From: Deltaproteobacteria bacterium
Lineage (GTDB): Bacteria > Myxococcota_A > Polyangia > Polyangiales > Ga0077539
Length of the DNA stretch: 64,000 bases
Direction of reading: 5' to 3'
Assembly: GCA_016704445.1 (NCBI GenBank)
Contig: JADJAE010000045.1
Span: forward strand, 31,307 to 95,306
This document shows positions 1 through 10,258 of the stretch, one piece after another. The first letter of the stretch is position 1. Each line of letters opens with the position of its first letter. The notes under the pieces are model-generated. The model was not told where the DNA came from. It did not search any database and saw only the letters and a program-made list of their open reading frames with translations. The position numbers were made by a program, and so were the translations under genes.

Positions 1-809
1 AAGGAGAAGCCGTGCTCGTAGCCCGGGGTGCTGGCCGCCGGGAGCACCCTCGACGGCGTGGAGGGAAGGCCCTCCGGCCCGCCGAAATAGAGGTAGAGCT
101 GCGATGGGGTGGAGGCCGTCTCGCGGGCGCGCACCACCATGTCGGAGTAGCCGTCGCCGTTGAGGTCGCCCGCGTCGAGGTCGAAGGAGGTCGACCCCCA
201 TTCGAGGGAGCGAGCGAGGCCCGCGACCCCGGAGAGCTGCTGGTCGGGGCGGGCGTGGAGACCCCTCCGTGAGCCGTGGTAGACGAAGACCCGATCGGCG
301 GAGCCGCCCACGTCCGTGGCGGGCACCGCGAGGTCGGAGTAGCCGTCGCCGTTGTAGTCGGCGGCGTGGCCGAAGCTCGACGCGACGGCCGAGGAGCGGG
401 GCCCTACGCGAAACTCCCAGGTGGCCGAAGGGTGGGCGCTGCGAAGCAGTCCCCGGAAGCTGAAGGCCCGCCAGAAGTGCACCCCGGGCCGGAGCGAGGG
501 GAGCCACGGGAGGGCGCTCCCCAGCACAGGAAACAGGAACTCCACGCTGCGGCAGGAGCGGTCTCGACAGATCTCGACCAGGGCGCCCTGCTGGCCATGG
601 CCGAGCTTCCACCGGAGCGGCGTCGCCCGGGAGGTGACCGTGGCCGTGGAGAGCGGCGAGACGAGGCGCGGCGGAGAGATGCGGCTCGTCGGGAAGATGA
701 TCTCCTGACCCTGCTGCGAGGCCTGCTCGTCGGGGGAGATCGAGGCGTCGCCGCAGCCGGAGAGCCCGACCGCGAAGGCGAACATGGAGGCGCTTGCGAG
801 GTGCTTCAT
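1..809 (-). CDS. FG-GAP repeat lipoprotein, partial (C-terminus cut by window edge)
   Basis: The reverse strand is open from the ATG at 809 to the window edge. It begins MKHLASASMFAFAVGLSGCG, a lipoprotein signal with lipobox LSGC, so the product is probably a surface-anchored lipoprotein. Two FG-GAP/VCBS calcium-binding blades are visible: DYNGDGYSDLAV near residue 150 and DLNGDGYSDMVV near residue 215, the usual D-x-D/N-G-D-G-x-x-D pattern of an integrin-alpha-like propeller. An in-frame ATG at 827 would add six residues, but 809 puts the signal peptide at the terminus. Ligand unknown. A second FG-GAP lipoprotein lies at 34237-35490. The intergenic region to 941 is shared with the divergent oxidase gene. 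Confidence 0.8.
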   Translation of the reverse strand, partial: MKHLASASMFAFAVGLSGCGDASISPDEQASQQGQEIIFPTSRISPPRLVSPLSTATVTSRATPLRWKLGHGQQGALVEICRDRSCRSVEFLFPVLGSALPWLPSLRPGVHFWRAFSFRGLLRSAHPSATWEFRVGPRSSAVASSFGHAADYNGDGYSDLAVPATDVGGSADRVFVYHGSRRGLHARPDQQLSGVAGLARSLEWGSTSFDLDAGDLNGDGYSDMVVRARETASTPSQLYLYFGGPEGLPSTPSRVLPAASTPGYEHGFS

Positions 810-941
810 GCCCACGATGCAATGCATCGCAGGTGCCCGGTGGGGGGGCGGCGCGGGAGAACGTGAGGGTGGGGGTCGAAGTCCGCGGTCGATGCGGTTA
901 ATGATCGCGCAGGGAACTTCGGCTCTCAGGAGGAAGACACG

Positions 942-2567
942 ATGGCGCGTAGCCGCTTGATGGATTCGCTGGTTCGAACGATCCGCATCGCGACGTTCTG
1001 TGATCGGGAGGGGCTCCCCACGAGGGAGGGCGTGGAGGCGGCCGTCGACCGCGACCGTCGAGCGCACCTCGGGCGGCGCGAGCTGCTGCTCGGGTCGGTG
1101 GGCGCGGCCGCGGCGCTCGGGGCCCAGGGCTGCGCGCCGGGAGAGGGCGTCGGCCATGCCTTCGGCAGCGTGCGCGCCACGAGGGGCAGCGTCGCCGTGG
1201 TGGGCGCCGGGGTCGCGGGCCTCGGGTGCGCGAGGGAGCTCGAGCGCTCGGGCGTCGCGGTCTCCCTCTATGAGGCCTCCGACCGGGTGGGCGGGCGCAT
1301 CTGGTCGATGTCCGACCGCTTCCCGGGGCAGGTGATCGAGCGCGGCGGAGAGCTCATCGACACGGCCCACCAGACGATGCGGGGCTGGGCGAGGGAGTTC
1401 AACCTGGAGCTGGAGAGCCTCGCGGGTCTCCCGGGCGAGGTCTTCTACCACTTCGACGGAGCGCTCCACCCGGAGTCCGCGGTGGTCGACGAGTACCGGG
1501 CCTTCGTGCCCCGCATGCACGACGACCTCCGCACCATCGGCGAGCCCACGGCGGACTCGTTCACCTCCGCGGAGGCCGCGCTCGATCGGGTGTCCCTCGC
1601 GGAGTACCTCGACACCCGCGGCGCGGGCCCGCTCCTGCGCCAGGTCATCGATCAGACCTACGACATCGAGTACGGCATCCCCATCGAGGAGCAGAGCTGC
1701 CTCGCGTTTCTGAACTTCATCCACGCCGACCGCCGCAGCCGCTTCGTGCCCTACGGCGTCTTCAGCGATGAGCGCTTCCACGTCGTCTCCGGCAACGAGG
1801 GCATCGTGCGCGGGCTGCACTCGACCCTCAGCCGCCCGGCGACGCTCGGTCACCGCCTGGTGCGCATCGCCCGCACCGCCGCGGGCCTCGTCGAGCTCAC
1901 CTTCCGCGTCGGCTCGCGCACCGTGGTGAGCACCCACGACGCCGCCGTGATCACCGTCCCCTTCTCGGTGCTCCGCGGCGTCGAGCTGCACCCGAGCCTC
2001 TCGCTCCCCACGTGGAAGACCCGGTCCATCCAGGAGTTTCGCTACGGCACCAACACCAAGCTGATGGTGGGCTTCACGTCGCGCCCGTGGGCGGCGCAGG
2101 GCAACAACGGCGCGGCCTACTCCGACCTCGCCAACCTCCAGAGCTGCTGGGAGACCAACCCCTCGCGGGCGAGCTCCACCGCGGGCGTCATCACCGACTA
2201 CACCGGCGGCGCGCTCGGGGCGCGCATGGACCCCGCGCGCACCCAGGCCGAGGCCTCGCTCTTCCTGGCCGACTACGAGCGGCTCTTCCCGGGCGCCACG
2301 GCCGCCGCCCGCCGCGACGCGCGCGGCAACGTCGTGGCCCACATGGAGGCGTGGCCGCGCAACCCCAACTCCCTCGGGAGCTACTCGGCGAACCACACCG
2401 GCTACTTCACCACCATCGCCGACAACGAGGCGAAGCCCGTGGGCAACCTCTTCTTCGCCGGCGAGCACACCAGCTCGTTCTACGAGTGGCAGGGCTTCAT
2501 GGAGGGCGGCGCCCTCTCCGGGCTCCGCGCCGCGGGCGAGGTGCTCTCCGCGCTGCGGGGACGCTAG
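942..2567 (+). CDS. Tat-exported FAD-dependent amine oxidase family protein
   Basis: This 541-residue flavoprotein belongs to the monoamine oxidase/phytoene desaturase-like superfamily. The FAD-binding fold starts near residue 84 with VAVVGAGVAGLGCA (GxGxxG at 88-93), followed by the acidic end of strand 2 and the GG motif in RVGGRIW. The C-terminal FAD motif is seen in NLFFAGEHTSSFYEWQGFMEGG. A twin-arginine stretch, GRRELLLGSVGAAAALGAQGC, at about 44-64 suggests Tat export and possibly lipid attachment at the Cys, though its N-terminal extension is long. An AGGAGG at 928-933 stands 8 bases before the ATG and decides the start. The substrate cannot be told from sequence. It ends 4 bases before a convergent cytochrome c gene, a possible electron acceptor. 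Confidence 0.9.
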   Translation: MARSRLMDSLVRTIRIATFCDREGLPTREGVEAAVDRDRRAHLGRRELLLGSVGAAAALGAQGCAPGEGVGHAFGSVRATRGSVAVVGAGVAGLGCARELERSGVAVSLYEASDRVGGRIWSMSDRFPGQVIERGGELIDTAHQTMRGWAREFNLELESLAGLPGEVFYHFDGALHPESAVVDEYRAFVPRMHDDLRTIGEPTADSFTSAEAALDRVSLAEYLDTRGAGPLLRQVIDQTYDIEYGIPIEEQSCLAFLNFIHADRRSRFVPYGVFSDERFHVVSGNEGIVRGLHSTLSRPATLGHRLVRIARTAAGLVELTFRVGSRTVVSTHDAAVITVPFSVLRGVELHPSLSLPTWKTRSIQEFRYGTNTKLMVGFTSRPWAAQGNNGAAYSDLANLQSCWETNPSRASSTAGVITDYTGGALGARMDPARTQAEASLFLADYERLFPGATAAARRDARGNVVAHMEAWPRNPNSLGSYSANHTGYFTTIADNEAKPVGNLFFAGEHTSSFYEWQGFMEGGALSGLRAAGEVLSALRGR

Positions 2568-2571
2568 AAAC

Positions 2572-2967
2572 TCACTCCACGCGCAGCGCGCCCACCGAGC
2601 GGAGGTAGGCGCGCAGCGCGGGGAGGTGCTCGGCCTGCAGGTCGGCCGGGGCCACCGCGGGGATCAACCCACCATCATCCGAGCCCGCGTGAAGCGCGGC
2701 CTCAAGGCGCTCGCTGGTGACGTCGCGGCCGTCGAGCGAGCCGCCTTCGGCGTCGGCGCTGTGACAGCTCGCGCAGGCGATGGCGAAGCGCTCTCGCCCG
2801 GCCTGCACCAGCTCGGCGGGGTCGTTGGCGGCGCGCCTGGGCCGCGCGGTCTCGTCGCCCCCCGAGGAGCTCGCCGCGCCCGAGGCCGCCACCGGGACCG
2901 GCGTCGGATCGCACGCCGCCAGCGCGCCCACCGCCACCACCATCAGCCAACACGCGCGGAGCATCAT
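2572..2967 (-). CDS. c-type cytochrome lipoprotein
   Basis: A 131-residue exported protein. The start MMLRACWLMVVAVGALAACD carries a lipobox (LAAC), followed by a short Pro/Ala/Ser linker and one haem-binding CxxCH motif (CASCH) near residue 66. The helical C-terminus resembles small class I cytochromes c, although the distal Met ligand is not obvious. GTG (2970) and two ATGs are in tandem; I take ATG 2967. It is the last gene of a minus-strand run behind the J-domain/TPR gene (52 bases upstream) and converges on the flavin oxidase gene. A role in periplasmic electron transfer follows from the family; pairing with the oxidase is inference. Confidence 0.8.
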   Translation of the reverse strand: MMLRACWLMVVAVGALAACDPTPVPVAASGAASSSGGDETARPRRAANDPAELVQAGRERFAIACASCHSADAEGGSLDGRDVTSERLEAALHAGSDDGGLIPAVAPADLQAEHLPALRAYLRSVGALRVE

Positions 2968-3018
2968 CACTGTCGGAGGGGGTATCGCGGAACGCCCCGG
3001 GCGGTCAAAGACCGTGAC

Positions 3019-4266
3019 TCACCCGCGGAGCTTCTGCCCGAGGGCGACCACGTCGGCGTGCCGGGGATCGAGCTTCGCCGCCTGCTCGAGGGCGCTGCGC
3101 GCGCTCGCGGTGCGCCCGGCCTTGAAGAACACCCGGGTGAGGCAGATATGCGCGGCGATCATGTCGGGCGCGAGGCGCGAGGCGCGCTTGGCGTACTCGG
3201 CGGCGCGGGCGAAGTCCTGCGCGGCCTCGCAGAGCGCCTGCGCGGCGTGCAGGGCGGCCTGGGCGTCGGCGGGGCGCAGGTCGGCGATCTTCGCCCACAG
3301 CTCGCCCGCGCTGTCCCAGCGCTGCACCTTCTCGGCGTTGCGCGCGGCGTTGGCGAGGCGCTGCACCTCGTAGTCCTGCAGGGTCTCCTCCGCGCGGGCG
3401 AGGCGCGACCGCCAGCTCGCCTCGTCGGGCCTGAGCGTGATGGCGTGGCGCAGCAGCCTGACGATCTCACCATGGTCGTCGTTGCGGGCGGCCTTCTCGA
3501 TGAGCGCCTCGAGGTCCTCCAGGCTGCGCTGCGCGTCGCGGGAGCGGTTCTCCGCGCGGAGTCGGCCGAGGGATTCGAGCGCCATGCCCGAGGGCTGCGC
3601 CCCATTTCCCGAGGCGGGCGGCTGCTGCGATGGGGAGCGCGCGGGCGGCGGCTGCGAGGGGCGGCGCGCGGGCGGCGGCTGCGGGTCTGGCGTCGGGGGG
3701 ACGACCGAGCGCGGCGGCGGGGGCGACTGCACCGTCGGGGAGACCGACGGGGCGTGGCGCGCCATGACCGGCGCCGGCGTGCGCGCGTCGCGGGCGATCG
3801 CGGGCGGGGGATTGGGCACGTCGCGCCCCTGGACCGGCGAGGTGCGCACGTCACGGCCGTACATGGGCGGCGGCGTCTTGGGGTTGGTGCGCTGGGTCAC
3901 GGGCATCGGGGTGCGGGTGTCGCGCACCACCTCTTCGACCCCGCGGAGGTCGGACGAGAGCGCGAGGCGCCGATCGTATCGGGCCCGCCGGTCGGGCTCG
4001 CCGAGCACCGCGAAGGCCATGTTGATCTCCCTCGTGATGGCCTCGATGTGAAGCGCGTAGCCGCCGAGGTCGCGCCCCTCGAAGCGCTCGCTGCTGAAGC
4101 GCTCGAGCTGGTCGAAGTAGGCCCCGCGGAGGGCGGCCCGGTCGCAGTCGCGCGCCACGCCCAGCACCTCGTAGTAGCTGCCCGAGAGGCGGTCGAACAT
4201 CACCTGCAGCGCGTCGCGCTCCGCCGCGCTGAGGGCGCCGTTGCTCCTATGACTGGACTCGCTCAT
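3019..4266 (-). CDS. Degenerate J-domain protein with C-terminal TPRs
   Basis: A 415-residue protein. Residues about 25-100 read as a J-domain (YYEVLGVARD at the start, helix IV INMAFAVLGEPDRRARYDRR at the end), but the HPD tripeptide needed to stimulate Hsp70 is absent: the loop reads LERFSSERF. A Pro-rich region (about 120-225) follows, with repeats such as RDVRTSP and PPPARSPSQ, then a helical region of TPR type (about 245-415: AAEYAKRASRLAPDMIAAHI). The ATG at 4266 is preferred to the GTG at 4299. It lies 69 bases behind the Ser/Thr kinase gene, so both may be one operon. This architecture is common in myxobacteria; its function is unknown and it may be a scaffold, not a chaperone partner. 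Confidence 0.8.
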   Translation of the reverse strand: MSESSHRSNGALSAAERDALQVMFDRLSGSYYEVLGVARDCDRAALRGAYFDQLERFSSERFEGRDLGGYALHIEAITREINMAFAVLGEPDRRARYDRRLALSSDLRGVEEVVRDTRTPMPVTQRTNPKTPPPMYGRDVRTSPVQGRDVPNPPPAIARDARTPAPVMARHAPSVSPTVQSPPPPRSVVPPTPDPQPPPARRPSQPPPARSPSQQPPASGNGAQPSGMALESLGRLRAENRSRDAQRSLEDLEALIEKAARNDDHGEIVRLLRHAITLRPDEASWRSRLARAEETLQDYEVQRLANAARNAEKVQRWDSAGELWAKIADLRPADAQAALHAAQALCEAAQDFARAAEYAKRASRLAPDMIAAHICLTRVFFKAGRTASARSALEQAAKLDPRHADVVALGQKLRG

Positions 4267-4335
4267 CGGATTCCCAGGGGGTCGTTCGGGTTGCCGCACA
4301 TCACCATTCGCCGCCTCGGCGCAGCATAGACCCCG

Positions 4336-5886
4336 TCAGCGCCGAGCACACGTGCTGCGGTCGAGTCGGCCCTGCGACCCCCCCGCGGCCCCGGCCCGAT
4401 GCAGCCGGGCGTTGAGCGCGCGCGCCTTCGAGCAGTCCCCCGCCCGTATGAGTCGTCGCATCTCCGCCGCCCCGAGGTCGTCCACCGCGTCCCTCAGCGG
4501 GTCGACCTCCGCGCTCGGGAGCACCGACGGCTGCCTCGCCCGGAGCAGCGCCCCGATGGCCGGCTCGAGCTCGTGCGCCCTCGCCTTGCGAAGGCCCTCC
4601 TGCACCGCCGCCCTCGCCGCCGCCTGGGCCTCGCTCGACGAGCGCGCCACCGGGTCTTCCACCGGCGCTGGGGTCGTCGTCGTGGTCGCCGGCGTCGCGG
4701 CCTGCGGGGCCACGTTGGGGAGCGCCGAGCCGTCCCCCGCGCTGCCCCGCAGGGCCAGGGTCACCAGCGCGAAGCCCCCGGCGAGCCCCACCGCCGCGAT
4801 GCCCAGCGCCCAGGGCAGCACCCGCCTCCGACGGCGTACGGGGGCGTAGGTCGCGTAGGCCCCCGGCGGCGCGGGCACGGTCGCGATGCTCACGGTGGCG
4901 ATGGCCCCGACCGGAGCGCTCCCCGGGGGCTCCAGCTCCGTCTCCCCGCGAAGCTCCGAGAGGAAGGCCCTCGCCGATGCCGTACGCCGGGCCGAGTCCT
5001 TCTCCAGGGAGTGCGCGATGGCGGCCTCGATGGCCGGGGAGAGCGCCTCGCAGCCGGGCTGCCGCCGCAGCGGCGTGGGGGGCTGGTTGAGGTGCGCGTC
5101 GGTCCACTCGGCGAGCGAGCGGGCGGGCCACGGGAGGGTCCCGGCCAGCATCAGGTAGGTGAGGAGCCCGAGGGCGTAGACGTCGGCGCGGGCGTCCACG
5201 GGCTCTCCCCGCAGCTGCTCCGGGCACATGAAGGCAGGGGTCCCGAGCACGGTGCCAAAGCTGGTGAGGGGCTTCTCGTTGGCGTGCGCGGGCGGCCGTC
5301 GGGCGATGCCGAAGTCCACCACCTTGATGAGCGGCGTCGGATCGCGCGGCGAGAGCAGCACGTTCTCGGGCTTCAGGTCGCGGTGCACCACGCCGTGCCG
5401 GTGCGCGGCCTCGAGGGCGCTGGCCATCTGCGCGGCCAGGTCGAGCGCGAGCTCGGGGTCGAGGCGCCCGCGCAGCACCCTCGACGCCAGGCTCTCTCCC
5501 GGGACGAACTCCATCACCGAGACGAAGCGCCCGTCCTCCTCGCCGTAGTCGAAGAGCCGGACGATGTTGGGGTGCTCCAGCGAGGCCAGCGTGGTGGCCT
5601 CCCGGCGAAACCTCTGGACGATGTACTCGTCGTTGCCCCGCGACGCCGCGAGCACCTTGATGGCCACGCGGCGCACGCCCTCGCCCACCCGCTGCTCGCC
5701 CAGGTAGACGCGCCCCATGCTCCCCTCGCCGAGCTTCAGCGTGACGCGGTAGCGGCCGAGGAGCACCGAGCCCAGCAGCGGGTCGGCGGCGTCGGACTCG
5801 TCGAAGCGCTGGCCGCAGCGCGCGCAGAACCGCGCGTCGTCGGAGGGACGAGCGGTCGCGCAGCGGGGGCAGGGGGCGGAGGTCAC
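4336..5886 (-). CDS. Membrane Ser/Thr protein kinase with N-terminal zinc ribbon
   Basis: A Hanks-type kinase of 516 residues. The start is chosen at GTG 5886, because the longer frame overlaps the upstream gene ending at 5913. The N-terminus has a four-Cys zinc ribbon (C6, C9, C21, C24). The kinase domain (about 45-310) has the glycine loop LGEGSMGRVYLGE, VAIKV, catalytic HRDLKPEN, VVDFGIARR and GTPAFMCPEQL, so all catalytic residues are present. A transmembrane helix (VLPWALGIAAVGLAGGFALV) at about 350 leads to a Thr/Pro linker and a helical extracytoplasmic region. This is a PknB-type layout. It lies between a beta-barrel-like gene and the J/TPR gene on the same strand. Targets unknown. 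Confidence 0.9.
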   Translation of the reverse strand: MTSAPCPRCATARPSDDARFCARCGQRFDESDAADPLLGSVLLGRYRVTLKLGEGSMGRVYLGEQRVGEGVRRVAIKVLAASRGNDEYIVQRFRREATTLASLEHPNIVRLFDYGEEDGRFVSVMEFVPGESLASRVLRGRLDPELALDLAAQMASALEAAHRHGVVHRDLKPENVLLSPRDPTPLIKVVDFGIARRPPAHANEKPLTSFGTVLGTPAFMCPEQLRGEPVDARADVYALGLLTYLMLAGTLPWPARSLAEWTDAHLNQPPTPLRRQPGCEALSPAIEAAIAHSLEKDSARRTASARAFLSELRGETELEPPGSAPVGAIATVSIATVPAPPGAYATYAPVRRRRRVLPWALGIAAVGLAGGFALVTLALRGSAGDGSALPNVAPQAATPATTTTTPAPVEDPVARSSSEAQAAARAAVQEGLRKARAHELEPAIGALLRARQPSVLPSAEVDPLRDAVDDLGAAEMRRLIRAGDCSKARALNARLHRAGAAGGSQGRLDRSTCARR

Positions 5887-5912
5887 GGCGGGGGGAGGCG
5901 GAGCATAACCGA

Positions 5913-6725
5913 CTACCGCCACAGCCGGACGCCCGCGAGCGGTCCGCTGAGGTCGACGCCATCGCCGCTCACCGTCGGGATCACCGACTCGTGCTGCCAC
6001 CCGAGCTGGAATTCCACCGGCCCCACCATGTAGCCCACGGTGCCTCGCAGGCTGACCAGCGCGGCCCTCCCCACGACGCCGCCCGAGAGGTCGAAGGAGA
6101 GCACCCACGGGTCATCCGGGAAGACGTCGAGGCCGATGCCCGCCTCGCCGCCGAACTGGCTGCCTGCGTCGTCGATCCAGTGGAGGAGTCCCCCGAAGAT
6201 GCGCACCCGCGCCTCGGCGCTGTCGGCGAGGGCCACGCCGCCGCGGTAGCGGCCGAGGCCGACCCAGAGCGTCCCCTCATGGCTGGGCTCGGCGTAGGCG
6301 GTGTAACGGAGCTCGAACTCCAGCCCCGCGCCGAGCACCCGCAGCGCCACGCCGCCGCGCGCGATGGACGACAGGGCGATGCCGCCGTCGAGGCTGGCCA
6401 CCACCGCGACGCTTCGAGGGCTGCGCTGGAAGTCGGCCTGCGGCGTGGCGTAGCCCTGGTAGCCCCAGGCGTAGGGGTACGGGAGGAAGTACCGGGGGCG
6501 CAGCCAGCGGGAGCCTCCCCCGCCGGAGGACGACGACGAGGGGGAGCGAGGGGAGTCGCCGGAGGGCTCGTGGCGCCTGCGGTCCCGGTCGGAGGAGCCG
6601 GTGTGCACCGCGTCCGAGGCCCGCCGCAGCCGCTGGGCGGAGGCCGTCGCGGGAGCGAGCAGCGCGAGCGCCGAGAGCGCGACGGAGAGCGTGCGGCGGA
6701 GGTCACAGAGCGTCCACTGGCTCAT
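5913..6725 (-). CDS. Secreted outer-membrane-like beta protein, unknown function
   Basis: A 270-residue protein starting MSQWTLCDLRRTLSVALSAL and cleaved probably after TASAQ, a type I signal peptide. A Ser/Arg/Gly-rich linker follows, then about 190 residues of short alternating strands rich in aromatic residues and Gly (for example YRGGVALADSAEARVRIFGG and VGPVEFQLGWQHES), which suggests a small outer-membrane beta barrel. No named family was recognised. Its TAG at 5913-5915 lies 27 bases before the proposed kinase start, so the two are probably cotranscribed. Confidence 0.75.
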   Translation of the reverse strand: MSQWTLCDLRRTLSVALSALALLAPATASAQRLRRASDAVHTGSSDRDRRRHEPSGDSPRSPSSSSSGGGGSRWLRPRYFLPYPYAWGYQGYATPQADFQRSPRSVAVVASLDGGIALSSIARGGVALRVLGAGLEFELRYTAYAEPSHEGTLWVGLGRYRGGVALADSAEARVRIFGGLLHWIDDAGSQFGGEAGIGLDVFPDDPWVLSFDLSGGVVGRAALVSLRGTVGYMVGPVEFQLGWQHESVIPTVSGDGVDLSGPLAGVRLWR

Positions 6726-6791
6726 CGGGGACGGAGACTACGCGCGGAGGCCGCTCCGGGCGACCCGCGGCCGTGGGGGGGGGAGAGGGAC

Positions 6792-6812
6792 AGGTTGCGA
6801 GATCAGCAACCT
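6792..6812. repeat. Small inverted repeat in a divergent intergenic region
   Basis: AGGTTGC and GCAACCT form a perfect 7-bp inverted repeat around a 7-base loop; a third half-copy (GGGTTGC) follows at about 6815. It lies in the 292-base region between the minus-strand beta-protein gene (start 6725) and the YceI gene (start 7018). It could be an operator for either gene or chance. Nothing else stands out in this intergenic stretch. Confidence 0.3.
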
Positions 6813-7017
6813 TTGGGTTGCGAATGCTGGGGATGGTGCGCGGTTCAGCAACGGCTACAGTGCCCTTCGTCCGTCGCGCCACCAGGAAGGCCCAGGGCCC
6901 GATCGCAGGCACGACGACGGCGGCATGAGCGCACACCGATCGCCCTCCATGAGGGCGCTTCGCAGGGCGCGCCATGCCTCACGCAACCCACACGCATCCG
7001 CACGGAGTCATCGCACC

Positions 7018-7713
7018 ATGAACAGGCACCTCACGGCCCTCTCGATCCTTCTCGCCGCCTCGCTCGCCGCGCCGCTCGCCAGCGCGCAGAACGCCCCGCC
7101 CCCGCCCCCCGCGCAGCAGCCCGCCCGCGCTCCGCTCACGGGGGTTCAGCGCTTCGAGCTCCGCCCGTCGGGGATCTCCCGGGTGGCCTTCACCTCCGAC
7201 GCGCCGATCGAGACCGTCGACGGGGTCTCCACGGCCACCACCGGAAACCTCTCCGTCGACCTCGCGAACCCGAGCCGCGGGCTCACCGGCACGGTGTCCA
7301 TCCCGACCGCGTCGCTGCGCACGGGCAACGACATGCGCGACGAGCACCTGCGCGGGGCCAACTGGTTCGACGCCGAGCACAACCCGAACATCTCGTTTCA
7401 GCTCGTCACGACGACCCTCGCCGCGCCGCTCGCTCCCGGCCGGGCCGTCAGCGGCCGGGTCACCGGGCGTCTCACGCTCCACGGCGTCACGCGCGACGTC
7501 ACCGTGCCCGTGACCGTTCGCCTCGTGCCCCTGACCGCGGAGCACGCCGACATGGCCCAGTTCGGCGTCAACTCGGACATGCTCCGGGTGCAGTCGGAGT
7601 TCAGCGTGCGCCTCTCGGACTACAACGTCTCGATCTTCCCGCCGCTCCGGCTGAAGGTCTCCAACACCATCCGGCTGCGCGTGGACCTCACGGCCTTCCG
7701 CCAGGCGTCCTGA
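7018..7713 (+). CDS. YceI family periplasmic lipocalin-like protein
   Basis: A 231-residue protein starting at ATG 7018 (MNRHLTALSILLAASLAAPL), with a type I signal peptide cut after ASAQ, a Pro/Ala linker, and a YceI domain (about 45-228). Family features are the beta-strand opening (RFELRPSGISRVAFTSDAPI), RTGNDMRDEHLRGANWFDAE near the centre and GRVTGRLTLHGVTRDVTVPV. YceI proteins are eight-stranded barrels that bind polyisoprenoid or other amphiphilic molecules; the ligand here is unknown. The gene stands alone and converges on a small membrane protein gene one base away. Confidence 0.93.
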   Translation: MNRHLTALSILLAASLAAPLASAQNAPPPPPAQQPARAPLTGVQRFELRPSGISRVAFTSDAPIETVDGVSTATTGNLSVDLANPSRGLTGTVSIPTASLRTGNDMRDEHLRGANWFDAEHNPNISFQLVTTTLAAPLAPGRAVSGRVTGRLTLHGVTRDVTVPVTVRLVPLTAEHADMAQFGVNSDMLRVQSEFSVRLSDYNVSIFPPLRLKVSNTIRLRVDLTAFRQAS

Positions 7714-8025
7714 TCAGCGCGCGAGGGGCGTCGACGGCCGAGGGCGCTTGAGCGCCTCGGTGAGGTAGACGCGGCAGACGGGGCAGCGAGGCTCCTCCCC
7801 GGCGAGGCCTCGCAGCGGCCCGGCCAGGCCCCCTGCGAAGAGCAGCAGGAAGGGCATCGCGATGACCCCGAAGCCCTTGAGCGCCATCAGCGCCACCGGG
7901 CACGAGAGCCAGAAGGTCACCTCCGCCGCGCGCCACTTCCAGTGGGGTCGCACGGGCCGCACCCAGTCCTTGCAGCGAGGACAGAGGCAGCGGTCTCGGG
8001 AGGGCGCCAGGGTGGTGGGGATCAT
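7714..8025 (-). CDS. Small membrane protein with two CxxC zinc-knuckle pairs
   Basis: A 103-residue ORF beginning MIPTTLAPSRDRCLCPRCKD. One Cys pair (CPRC) near residue 15 and another (CPVC) near residue 81 flank two closely spaced hydrophobic segments (about 34-49 and 52-72: FGVIAMPFLLLFAGGLAGPL). The layout suggests a helical hairpin with the Cys pairs meeting on one side to bind zinc. No family recognised. The upstream extension of the frame overlaps the divergent AAA+ gene and was not used; the starts are 114 bases apart. Confidence 0.7.
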   Translation of the reverse strand: MIPTTLAPSRDRCLCPRCKDWVRPVRPHWKWRAAEVTFWLSCPVALMALKGFGVIAMPFLLLFAGGLAGPLRGLAGEEPRCPVCRVYLTEALKRPRPSTPLAR

Positions 8026-8139
8026 CGGGCGGAGGTATTGGCGTCGATGGATGGGCCACACCCCGACGCCCGTCAAGGCCGCCAACGGGTACGCCCGGCG
8101 GTAGTGAGCCCCGTCGACCAGAGGCGGTACCATCGGGCC

Positions 8140-9678
<1,539 letters not shown>

Positions 9679-9690
9679 TGCATCTCGATC

Positions 9691-10242
9691 ATGCAGCGTC
9701 GGCGCATGGTGAAGGCATCGACGGCGAAGGCCTCCGGAGGGATCGAGGGCGCGAGGGTGAAGGAGCGGCGCCTCTCGCTGGGGCTGACGCAGGCCGACCT
9801 GGCCACGCGCAGCGGGCTCTCGCAGGAGGCCATCTCGCGGCTGGAGAACGGGCGCATCCGGGGGCTGATGCAGCCCACCCAGGACGCCCTCGCGGGGGCC
9901 CTCGGGGTCTCGGTGGAGTGGCTGCGGGGAGGGGAGGACGTGGCCCCGGGGGAGCCGTCGCGCGAGGCGCCCCCGGACGCGGCGGACGAGCTCGACGAGG
10001 CCGCGGAAGACCCGCTGATGAGGGCGGCGAGCCAGGCCTTCGACCCGAGGCGGCACCACCTGCTGGTGGACGCCAACCGGGTGCTGGAGCTGCTGAACGC
10101 GGTGGAGCTGCGGCTGCTGAGCGGGGGAGAGCTCGCGGAGGTGGCGCGGCAGTGGCTCGACGCGGCCTCGGCGCTGCGCCGGGAGGGCGTCGCCGTGACC
10201 GCGGAGAACCTGCTCTGGAAGGTGACCGCCGGGAGGCGGTAG
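9691..10242 (+). CDS. XRE-family helix-turn-helix regulator
   Basis: A 183-residue protein. Residues about 20-75 form a Cro/CI-type HTH (RLSLGLTQADLATRSGLSQE, then AISRLENGR), followed by an acidic linker and a helical C-terminal region (HHLLVDANRVLELLNAVELR) that may dimerise. Starts at 9691 or 9706 are both possible. It follows the AAA+ gene by 12 bases and ends 16 bases before the convergent giant TPR gene. Target operators unknown. Confidence 0.85.
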   Translation: MQRRRMVKASTAKASGGIEGARVKERRLSLGLTQADLATRSGLSQEAISRLENGRIRGLMQPTQDALAGALGVSVEWLRGGEDVAPGEPSREAPPDAADELDEAAEDPLMRAASQAFDPRRHHLLVDANRVLELLNAVELRLLSGGELAEVARQWLDAASALRREGVAVTAENLLWKVTAGRR

Positions 10243-10258
10243 AGGGGAGAGGGAGGGA

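Noticed and set aside
5887..6108. N-terminal extension of the zinc-ribbon kinase
   Set aside because: It lies inside the upstream beta-protein gene in another frame and has no domain features.
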